A stretch of DNA of 7,392 nt, taken from Candidatus Tectimicrobiota bacterium. GTDB lineage: Bacteria; JACPSX01. Location: contig JACPSX010000067.1 of NCBI GenBank assembly GCA_016193065.1, forward strand, positions 1 to 7,392. Direction: 5' to 3'. Shown here one piece after another: positions 1-6,033 of this stretch. The notes under the pieces were generated by a model. That model was given only the letters and a program-made list of their open reading frames with translations. It ran no database searches and was not told where the DNA came from. The position numbers were made by a program, and so were the translations under genes. Position 1 is the first letter of the stretch. Each line of letters opens with the position of its first letter.

Positions 1-723
1 GCTGCCCCCTGAGCACTGGCACCATAGATATTGAGGCGCGGAAAGAAAAAGCGGAGCTGCGGCCCCGGTTCAACCTCTGCAACTGGCGAGTGGAAGAAGC
101 CTCGGTAGGCATAGACCGAGAGATCCCAGCCCGCCACGTTCCGGAAGAGTCTGAGCCCGGCCTCGGTGTGGTCGATCGACGTTGAAGGCTCATCCGTCCG
201 TCGGGACTCGATGGCAGCCATGGGATCCTGGAAGCGGATTCGGCTGCCGGCCTCGGGGACCGTGTCGGCCCTGAAGTGAGGAATCAGGACGAGCTGGAGC
301 GAGGCACCTTTCCAGTAGCCAGTAGCACTGACTGCGTCAGACCCCTTCTTCAGGTACTCGAGCGGGAGGCCCGAGATGAATGCGACCCAGTCCTTTGGAA
401 AGACGTCATTGATGAAGACCAGGTCGCCGACTCCCCAGGTAATGACCTGCCGCCCGAGGCGCAGGTCCACGGTCGGCAACCCGAGGTCCAGATAGCTCTC
501 CCTGATCTCACTGTCTACTTGGCTGCCCACCGCGTCGTAGATCAGCTCCCCTTTCGTCATGAGCGCCCAGCGCTCAGCTCTCGGGCCGGATCAGCCGATA
601 GGCGGAGGCAGCCTGAAAGAACCCGTGAAGCGGAAACTCTGCCGCGGCTGACATCCCCGGGCCGAGGAAGACCAACACCACAACGACGAGTTCGATGCGG
701 TACCTCACGAGGCCCCATCTCAC
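1..723 (-). CDS. DUF1302-like outer-membrane beta-barrel protein, partial and frameshifted
   Basis: This is the N-terminal part of a probable outer-membrane beta-barrel protein; the rest lies beyond the left edge. The first frame starts with GTG at 723, overlapping the previous gene's stop as GTGA. GTG at 708 is an in-frame alternative. It encodes a signal peptide with a hydrophobic core (ELVVVVLVFLG), a likely cleavage site near MSAAAE, then LHGFFQAASAYRLIRPES and a TGA at 576-574. The conserved protein continues one frame over from about 592: AERWALMTKGELIYDAVG, then ESYLDLGLP, LRLGRQVITWGVGDLVF, INDVFPKDW and LEYLKKGSDAV. The GRQ...WG.GD..F.ND.FPKDW signature is how I recognise the DUF1302-like group; this is from memory, not a search. 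One extra base between 592 and 577, for example in the CCC at 585-583, would explain the shift. It may be a sequencing error or a real lesion. Position after an RND exporter and a LolA-like gene suggests the outer-membrane end of that export system. Confidence 0.72.
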
Positions 724-1529
724 CGGACCAGTTCCGCCGGCGGTGCCCGGAGCGCGCGCTCGCTGAAGAGGTCGGGAGAAAGCTTCAGGTTATAGCGGAC
801 GTTCTTGAAGACGACCTCGGTCCAGTGCCCGGACTGGGCGTTCTTCATGAGCCGCTTCGTGATCGTCCAGAACCCCTGAACGTTTTCGGTTTCCTCAGCG
901 GTGAAAACGCGCGCCCGGTCGCCGCGCCGGTCGGAGTGCTCCACCTTCAGCGGCAGCCAGGTGGTCCTGTCAATCCAGGAAAGCTTCCGGCTGAAGTCCT
1001 CTCTGGCAGGGTCTTTCGGAATGCTCTCCACCACATAGGCGTCCCGCTCTCCGATCTTCTCCTCCCGGAGGAGTTTATGGGTGTCCTCCTCGGGCTCGCG
1101 GCCGGACACGTCCTCGTAGCTGAAGTCCGAGCCGACGAAGCTCGTGTGCTTGTCGCTGGCCGCGATCCGGCGGACCAGCTTGAGGGCTGGCACGTAAAGC
1201 CAGCGGTCATCGTCGCGCCCGAGGTAGGCCCAGACCAGGAGCGCCATGTCCCGCACATCCGGCGGCCGGTGGAAATAGAGGAAGTAGCGCTGCTCGCCAC
1301 CCAGTTGGAGGTTGCGCCGAGTCATCGTCAGCTCGCGGATCCGCTCGTGCCCCTCCCTGGAGATAAGCCGCATGAAGATCCTGGCCCGCATGTCCTCTCC
1401 CTGGTAGTACATGGCCAGGTAGGAGCGTCGCATGATCTCGTCAGCGGACGGCGCCTGGGCGCGAGCCGGTAATGCGCTCCAGGCGACCAGCATGATTCCG
1501 GCGATCCACAACCACACGGCCTTTTTCAT
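720..1529 (-). CDS. LolA-like outer membrane lipoprotein-sorting protein
   Basis: This encodes a 269-residue secreted periplasmic protein of the LolA-like fold (the lipoprotein-sorting family usually found beside RND/MMPL exporters), presumed to bind a lipid or lipoprotein in a beta-sheet cup. The chosen ATG at 1529 follows AAGGAGG at 1543-1537 with a 7-nt spacer and gives a clean signal peptide: MKK, a hydrophobic core at residues 4-20, and cleavage near ARA/QA (residues 22-26). An upstream in-frame start at 1562 would bury that signal. The family hallmark is at residues 86-143: FHRPPDVRDMALLVW, then DDDRWLYVPALKLVRRI, then SFVGSDFSYEDVSGR. Its ATG shares one base with the exporter's stop (TGATG), so translation is coupled. 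It is probably a periplasmic partner of that exporter rather than the housekeeping LolA, since no lolB or lolCDE lies nearby. The substrate is unknown. Confidence 0.9.
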   Translation of the reverse strand: MKKAVWLWIAGIMLVAWSALPARAQAPSADEIMRRSYLAMYYQGEDMRARIFMRLISREGHERIRELTMTRRNLQLGGEQRYFLYFHRPPDVRDMALLVWAYLGRDDDRWLYVPALKLVRRIAASDKHTSFVGSDFSYEDVSGREPEEDTHKLLREEKIGERDAYVVESIPKDPAREDFSRKLSWIDRTTWLPLKVEHSDRRGDRARVFTAEETENVQGFWTITKRLMKNAQSGHWTEVVFKNVRYNLKLSPDLFSERALRAPPAELVR

Positions 1530-3841
1530 CAACGTTCCTCCTTGAGCCTCTGGGTAAGCCACTGGGGAAATAGCGCGATCAGGGCTGGCAGGTAGACCAC
1601 GGTGGCCAGCGCCGAGAGCAGCATGATGGCGATCATGAAGGCGCCAACCGTGATGTACGGGGTGAGGCCGGCAAAGAGCATGACGGCAAAGCCCGAGGCG
1701 AAGAGAAAGGCGTTCCTCACGATCCCGCGGCCTGGGCGTGCAGCCGTCCAGACGAGAGAGCCTTTAAGATCGCGCGTCTCCCGGTAACGCTGTTGGAAGC
1801 GGCTCACGAAGTGGATGGCGAAGTCAATGGCGAGGCCCAGGGACAGGGTCGAGAGGACCGAGATGGGCATGTCGAAGTCCTTCCGGACAAAGCCCACGGC
1901 CCCGTAAATAAGGACCACGGTGAAGAGCAGCGGGAGGAAGCTCACCACCCCCCAGCGCGGCGAGCGGTAGTCCAGGATCAGGAGGAAGAAAACGAAGATG
2001 CAGGAGGCGATGAACCCCTCCAGCATCCCGACGAGGACCTGGTCGTTCCAGACCATGTTGAAATAGGCGATCCCCGCGGGCTTCACCTCGGCGCCGGGGA
2101 TCGGCGTGGCGGTAAGGTCACGCCGGACTTTCTCTAGGAGCGCACGGGTCTCCACTGCATTCCAGCTCCTCAGTTGGACCATGAGGTTCGCCTTCTGGTG
2201 GGGGTAGTCCACGAGGTTGTTAAGGTCCCGGGGGCGCGCTGCCATGCTGAAAAGGAGCAGCTCCTGGGCGACTGCCTCTTGCGAGTCCGGAATCATCGCG
2301 CGCGAGGGGCTGTTGTCGCTGAGAACCTGGTGGACGCGCTTCACCACGTCCGCCACCGAGACCGCCTTTCCCACAACCGGCTCTCTCTCGATCCTCCGCT
2401 GGAGCCCTTCAAGGGCCTTGAGAAACTCGGGGCGGGTTACGGCGTCCGACTTCTTCCCGTCGGCGACTAGGTAGAGCATGGCCGTCCCCCCGAGGTCCCG
2501 GCTCAGTTGCCGGTCCGCCACCCGGATTTCACTCCCGGGTTTGAACCAGGACACCATGTTGTTGTTGATCCGGATCTTCGAAATCCCCACGGCGGAGATC
2601 ACCAGCAGGACCACGCCCACCAAAGCCACCGGCGTCTTCCACGCCACGCAAGCCTGCCCGATCCTCCCGAGCCATGAGGAAGAGAGATCGTCCTCACGGC
2701 TCACCGGGATCGGTCGGCCCTCGCGGGCAAGTGCCAGAAGCGCGGGGACGAGGGTGAAGCTCATGAGGAGGATGACGAAGGTGCCGAAGGCCACCAGGAG
2801 GCCGAAGACTCGAACCGGGATGATCGGCCCGATCGCCAGGGAGGCGAAGCCCGCGATGGTGGTCAGATCCGAGAAGAGTACCGGGGTGGCTACGGCTGCC
2901 ATGGTCTGGCGGATCGCCTCGCGCCGGTCCCCCACCTCCCGCCGCCGGAAGACGAACTCGTTAAAGATATGCACGGTGTCGGTTGAGATGGCCATGAGAA
3001 AGACCGGGCTCATGGAGGCCATGATGTGGATCGGGATTCCGAGACCGATGAAGAGCCCCATGCCCCAGATGATGGCGATCATGGCCACCGCCATGTTGGC
3101 TCCGACCACCCACCAGCTCCGGAACATGAGGAAGAGGACCCCGCACATCACCATCCCGGCCAGCGGGGAGAAGAGCGCCATCTGGCGGAACATCTCGGCT
3201 CCGAAGGTATCCCGCGCCACGGGATCGCCCGCAATGTAGTAGCGCTCGGGACCGCGCTCTTTTCCTGTAAGCTGCCGGAGCCGGTCCGCGATGGCTTTCC
3301 CGTTGGCGCTCTTCTCGATGGGAATGTAGATGGCAGTCGCTCGCGCGTCAGTGGAGACCAGGCGCCCCGCCAGGAGCGGGTTGTCGAGAACCTGCCGCTT
3401 GAGCCCTTCGGCTTCGGCAGCATCATGCGGAATGCGGTCGAGGATCGGGCGTGCTTGAAGGACGCCGTTAGCTATCGAGACATCATTGACGGTGGGCAGG
3501 GCGACTACATCCCGCGCAATGACCCCGGGGAATCTCAGGATGGCATCGGTGAGCCGGGCAATCCGGGCGAGGATCTCGGGCGTGAAGACCCCCCGCTCGC
3601 TTTGGATTTCCACGACGATCACGTCCGGATGGAGGCCGAACCAGCCTTCCACCTGATCGTTGTACTGTCGAACGGGCGAGGTGATCGGGAGCATGTTCTT
3701 GGGGTCGGTGTCCGTCCTGATCCGGGGAAGTTGGCTCCCGAAGGCGAGGGTGAGAATGAAGACCAGGACCAGGACGGTGCGGGGATGGTCAGCACACCAT
3801 TGAACCAGGCCTTGGCGGAAGGATGTCCACCTCGCTCTCAT
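1529..3841 (-). CDS. RND-superfamily (MMPL-type) exporter
   Basis: This encodes a 770-residue inner-membrane protein with two tandem halves, the layout of predicted RND-superfamily exporters (COG1033/MMPL type). One membrane helix at residues about 21-37 is followed by a periplasmic domain (about 40-220). A five-helix block follows (about 221-372), with D288-T-V-H291 in its second or third helix. The second half repeats this: a helix at about 404-420, a periplasmic domain to about 600, and a helix block at about 603-757 with GLAIDFAIHF (D673, H677). The paired Asp/His positions are the likely proton-relay residues. The ATG at 3841 has GGGAGG 6 nt upstream; the open frame extends to 4006, but that extension overlaps selD and is not needed. 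It begins 13 nt after selD stops and ends in TGATG with the LolA-like gene. Family members include hopanoid and lipid exporters; the substrate here cannot be read from the sequence. Confidence 0.92.
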   Translation of the reverse strand: MRARWTSFRQGLVQWCADHPRTVLVLVFILTLAFGSQLPRIRTDTDPKNMLPITSPVRQYNDQVEGWFGLHPDVIVVEIQSERGVFTPEILARIARLTDAILRFPGVIARDVVALPTVNDVSIANGVLQARPILDRIPHDAAEAEGLKRQVLDNPLLAGRLVSTDARATAIYIPIEKSANGKAIADRLRQLTGKERGPERYYIAGDPVARDTFGAEMFRQMALFSPLAGMVMCGVLFLMFRSWWVVGANMAVAMIAIIWGMGLFIGLGIPIHIMASMSPVFLMAISTDTVHIFNEFVFRRREVGDRREAIRQTMAAVATPVLFSDLTTIAGFASLAIGPIIPVRVFGLLVAFGTFVILLMSFTLVPALLALAREGRPIPVSREDDLSSSWLGRIGQACVAWKTPVALVGVVLLVISAVGISKIRINNNMVSWFKPGSEIRVADRQLSRDLGGTAMLYLVADGKKSDAVTRPEFLKALEGLQRRIEREPVVGKAVSVADVVKRVHQVLSDNSPSRAMIPDSQEAVAQELLLFSMAARPRDLNNLVDYPHQKANLMVQLRSWNAVETRALLEKVRRDLTATPIPGAEVKPAGIAYFNMVWNDQVLVGMLEGFIASCIFVFFLLILDYRSPRWGVVSFLPLLFTVVLIYGAVGFVRKDFDMPISVLSTLSLGLAIDFAIHFVSRFQQRYRETRDLKGSLVWTAARPGRGIVRNAFLFASGFAVMLFAGLTPYITVGAFMIAIMLLSALATVVYLPALIALFPQWLTQRLKEER
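1537..1543 (-). promoter_or_regulatory. Shine-Dalgarno for the LolA-like gene
   Basis: AAGGAGG lies 7 nt before ATG 1529 and inside the last codons of the exporter gene. It decides the start at 1529 over the longer in-frame start at 1562. Confidence 0.85.
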
Positions 3842-3847
3842 GACTGT

Positions 3848-3853
3848 CCTCCC
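3848..3853 (-). promoter_or_regulatory. Shine-Dalgarno for the RND exporter
   Basis: GGGAGG sits 6 nt before ATG 3841 and directly after the selD stop codon (TAA, 3857-3855). It supports ATG 3841 rather than the upstream start at 4006, and suggests translation re-initiates after selD. Confidence 0.8.
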
Positions 3854-3854
3854 T

Positions 3855-4907
3855 TTAGGGTTCGACCCGGATTCTGCCTCTGGAGTCGGCAGTGATCTCA
3901 CCGATGAGAGCCCGGACCGAAACTCCAGCGGTTTCCAGTTCCTCCAGCAACTGTTGGGTCTTCTGTTTGGGGACAGAAATGAGGAGCCCACCGGATGTCT
4001 GGGCATCGGCCAGAATCAGGCGCTCCACTTCGGAAATCTCCGGGTTCCAATCAATAGCCCCTTCCAGGAATCGCAGGTTCGCGTAAGTCCCGCCGGGTAC
4101 GAACCCCTCTTGAGCCAGTTCCCGTGTGCCGGGAATCACGGGGATCTGAGAGCGGTAGATCCGGGCTCCAACTCCTGCCCCCTCGGTCATTTCATGGAGA
4201 TGACCGAGCAGGCCGAAGCCTGTGACGTCTGTGCAGGCATGGACTCCCACCTTTTGCATGGCTCGAGCGGCAGGCCCGTTCAGTGTACTCATGGCCTCCA
4301 CGGCCGCATCAACCGCAGCGGGATCGGGTTTTCCCTTCTTCAATGCAGTCACGATGATGCCGATTCCCAGGGGCTTGGTGAGGATCAGATCATCCCCGGG
4401 CCGGGCTCCTGAGTTAGTGACCACGCGGGCCGGGTCGATGAGTCCGTTGACAATCAGGCCGTACTTGGGTTCCTGATCATCAATGGTGTGCCCGCCGATG
4501 ATCTCGATCCCGGCCTCGGCTGCCTTGTGGGCCCCTCCTTTGAGGATCTCCCCCATTATGCTGAGGGGGAGGGTTCCAGAGGGGAAACCAATGATATTCA
4601 GGGCAAAGAGAGGCTCGGCTCCCATGGCGTAGATGTCGCTTAGGGAATTGGCAGCGGCAATTTGCCCGAAAACGTAGGGGTCATCCACAACGGGGGTGAA
4701 AAAGTCGACGGTTTGCACTAGCGCTTGATGGTCATTGATCCGGTACACGGCAGCATCGTCCGAAGTCTCCGGCCCTACCAGGACCCGAGAATCTCGTATG
4801 GGGGGTAGCTGGCGCAGAACCTGCGCCAGGTCCTGGGGACTGATCTTGCACCCTCACCCCGCCCCGTGGCTTAGGCTTGTAAGGCGGATCGATTGACTAG
4901 CTTCCAT
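3855..4907 (-). CDS. selD: Selenophosphate synthetase, selenocysteine-containing
   Basis: SelD makes selenophosphate from selenide and ATP, the selenium donor for selenocysteine and 2-selenouridine in tRNA; it is cytosolic. The full frame is 350 residues, the family's usual length. It runs from ATG 4907 (GGAGGG 7 nt upstream) to TAA 3857-3855 and reads through an in-frame TGA at 4856-4854 as residue 18. The N-terminus is IRLTSLSHGAGUGCKISP, aligning with E. coli SelD LTQYSHGAGCGCKISP as I recall it; the TGA takes the place of catalytic Cys17, and K21 is the catalytic lysine. Later motifs are DDAAVYRIND (50-59), TVDFFTPVVDDP, AAANSLSDIYAMG, GGHTIDDQEPKYGL, LTKPLGIGI, TDVTGFGLLGHLHEM and DAQTSGGLL near the C-terminus. 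A 297-codon version starting at GTG 4748 is an artefact: that GTG is Val54 of DDAAVY. The gene lies 46 nt after the TauE-like gene and 13 nt before the exporter. The host must have SelA, SelB and tRNA-Sec elsewhere. Confidence 0.95.
4809..4829 (-). promoter_or_regulatory. Putative bacterial SECIS hairpin in selD
   Basis: Within the selD message, arm CUGGCGCAG (4829-4821) pairs perfectly over 9 bp with arm CUGCGCCAG (4817-4809) around loop GUU (4820-4818). Bacterial SECIS elements are stem-loops inside the coding region just after the UGA, with a GU in a small apical loop that SelB binds. Here 33 nt separate the UGA (4856-4854) from the loop, toward the far end of the range I recall for bacterial elements. 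The hairpin encodes the ordinary SelD residues LAQVLRQL. Confidence 0.75.
4854..4856 (-). other. selD: Selenocysteine (UGA) codon of selD
   Basis: In-frame TGA at codon 18 between GGG (Gly) and GGG (Gly), followed by TGC (Cys20) and AAG (Lys21). Conserved SelD protein sequence continues on both sides in the same frame, so the codon is recoded as selenocysteine rather than read as stop. Confidence 0.92.
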
Positions 4908-4914
4908 TTTTTTG

Positions 4915-4920
4915 CCCTCC
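4915..4920 (-). promoter_or_regulatory. Shine-Dalgarno for full-length selD
   Basis: GGAGGG lies 7 nt before ATG 4907, separated by an A-rich spacer (C then six A). It marks the true start upstream of the in-frame TGA. No comparable site precedes GTG 4748, where an uninformed gene call would start. Confidence 0.8.
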
Positions 4921-4953
4921 CTTTTTGAATTGATGTTTTCACGCCGTGATTTC

Positions 4954-5736
4954 TTAACCCTGGAACACACCCCACCACATCCGGATGGCCGCAAAGGCGA
5001 TCAGGAGGGCGAGCAGGGTGCGGAGCACGGGTGCTTTGACCCGCTGGCTCCACATTCCTCCCAACCACCCTCCGCCCAGTGCGCCGGCGCTTAGAAAAAG
5101 AGCCATTTCCCAGTGGATTTGGCCTCCAAGGGCTTTACCGAGAGTTCCGGCAAGGGCCGAGAGGAAGACAATGGCCAGAGAACTCCCCAAGGCCATCCGC
5201 GTGGGAATTTTCAGGACAAAGATAAGGGTCGGGACGATGATAAAGGCTCCGCTTTGACCCACGAGCCCGCCGAGAAATCCAATCACAAGACCTGAGCCGG
5301 CGGCAAGGAGGCGGCAAAAGCGGAGCTCTTCCCCCGGAGCGGGAGACTGTTCCTTTTTGGGTAAAATCATCAGGACGGCGGCCACGACGGCCATGCCGGC
5401 AAAGATAGCCAGTAAAGCTCTAGCCTCCGTGTGGCGAGATGCCAGGGCGCCGAGAAATGAGGCAGCCACGCTGCTTGTCCCCATGGTGAGGACCAGGTTC
5501 GGGTGCACGCGGTCGAATTGGCGGTGGGCGACAACGCCGGAGAGAGAGGCGGCAAGGCTCTGGACCATGGTAAGCCCGGCCACCACCTTCATATCGAAGG
5601 CGCCAACATGCAGGAGGGGCGGAACGTACAGAAGGAGAGGGGCCATGATGATGCCCCCACCAATTCCCAGAAGCCCTGCCAGGAGACCTCCGGCGAGCCC
5701 CAGTCCTGCCAGGCTGCCTGCGAGTTCAGCGGTCAT
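4954..5736 (-). CDS. TauE/SafE-family sulfite-exporter-like permease
   Basis: This encodes a 260-residue polytopic inner-membrane protein of the TSUP (TauE/SafE) family, whose members move sulfite, sulfonates, sulfoacetate or related small anions. It shows the family's internal duplication: a glycine-rich motif at residues 11-35 (GLGLAGGLLAGLLGIGGGII) and a second at about 147-175 (GLVIGFLGGLVGQSGAFII). About eight hydrophobic helices alternate with short loops, and a charged linker (about 126-142) separates the halves. ATG 5736 has GGGAGGG (5752-5746) 9 nt upstream; the alternative GTG at 5742 would leave only 3 nt. It is the first gene of the minus-strand row, 46 nt before selD, so co-transcription is likely. 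The substrate is not readable from sequence. Its position next to selD makes a selenium oxyanion or related anion thinkable, but that is speculation. Confidence 0.9.
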   Translation of the reverse strand: MTAELAGSLAGLGLAGGLLAGLLGIGGGIIMAPLLLYVPPLLHVGAFDMKVVAGLTMVQSLAASLSGVVAHRQFDRVHPNLVLTMGTSSVAASFLGALASRHTEARALLAIFAGMAVVAAVLMILPKKEQSPAPGEELRFCRLLAAGSGLVIGFLGGLVGQSGAFIIVPTLIFVLKIPTRMALGSSLAIVFLSALAGTLGKALGGQIHWEMALFLSAGALGGGWLGGMWSQRVKAPVLRTLLALLIAFAAIRMWWGVFQG

Positions 5737-5868
5737 TGACACGGTCCCTCCCGAGATCAGAAATCCATTCCGGCCCTACGCTACGTTTCTCTTTGAAGCT
5801 TGTCCAATCGGAAGTTTGGATAGAGCTATTTCTTCGATTGATAACTGCGGCGGCCTGAAGGGAGTGTG

Positions 5869-6030
5869 ATGCGGCAGAGAACAGGGCAGAAATTCTGGAA
5901 ATGGCTGCGGATCGTGGTCAAGTCTTGCTCGAAGGTTGCCGAGGAAAGAGTAAGGATTTGCTTGATTTCTAATCAGGCCCCCTTTAACATGGGCCGGGAA
6001 GTGCTAGATCTCCCCTCTCTCCGGGAGTGA
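5869..6030 (+). CDS. Possible 53-residue small protein
   Basis: An open frame begins at ATG 5869 and ends at TGA 6028-6030, just 3 nt before the start of the DUF3352-like gene. AAGGGAG at 5858-5864 lies 4 nt upstream, a rather tight spacing. The product would begin MRQRTGQKFWKWLRIVVKS, a basic, tryptophan-bearing stretch that could form an amphipathic helix, and end in a more neutral tail. I recognise no family. It could be a leader peptide coupled to the next gene, or chance; the region is otherwise the divergent promoter region, where an open frame of this length is not rare at this GC content. Confidence 0.3.
   Translation: MRQRTGQKFWKWLRIVVKSCSKVAEERVRICLISNQAPFNMGREVLDLPSLRE
5892..5921 (-). 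promoter_or_regulatory. Possible sigma70 promoter for the permease-selD-exporter row
   Basis: TTGACC (5921-5916; 5 of 6 to TTGACA) and CAGAAT (5897-5892; 4 of 6 to TATAAT) are 18 nt apart, pointing at the permease gene. The start would lie about 150 nt upstream of the coding region. Such matches arise by chance, and this one lies inside the possible small ORF of the other strand. Confidence 0.22.
5962..5990 (+). promoter_or_regulatory. Possible promoter for the DUF3352-like gene
   Basis: TTGATT (5962-5967; 4 of 6) and TAACAT (5985-5990; 4 of 6) have a 17-nt spacer and would start transcription about 37 nt before ATG 6034. Support is weak. If real, the small ORF at 5869 would not be on this transcript. 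Confidence 0.28.
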
Positions 6031-6033
6031 GCA

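Noticed and set aside
574-576. The in-frame TGA in the outer-membrane protein gene as another selenocysteine codon
   Set aside because: Reading through gives a sequence unlike the family, while the conserved protein continues in a different frame. This is a frameshift, not recoding.
276-1472. A 398-codon plus-strand open frame
   Set aside because: It lies opposite the LolA-like and outer-membrane genes, whose products show clear family motifs and signal peptides. Its own translation is low in recognisable structure and is a GC-driven antisense frame.
3026-3895. A 289-codon plus-strand open frame
   Set aside because: It is antisense to the RND exporter and the end of selD; its His/Asp/Glu/Gly/Pro-rich product is typical of the reverse of a membrane protein gene.
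3842-4006. A 55-residue N-terminal extension of the RND exporter
   Set aside because: It overlaps selD in another frame, carries no membrane or family sequence, and ATG 3841 has the better ribosome site.
4936-4949. Short inverted repeat TCACGCCGTGA between the permease gene and selD as a terminator or operator
   Set aside because: The arms are 5 bp around a single base, which cannot form a proper hairpin loop, and no U-run follows. As an operator it has no support beyond symmetry.
5743-5868. tRNA, riboswitch or other structured RNA in the divergent intergenic region
   Set aside because: I found no cloverleaf, known aptamer core or strong terminator here by eye; the stretch is moderately AT-rich and looks like an ordinary promoter region.
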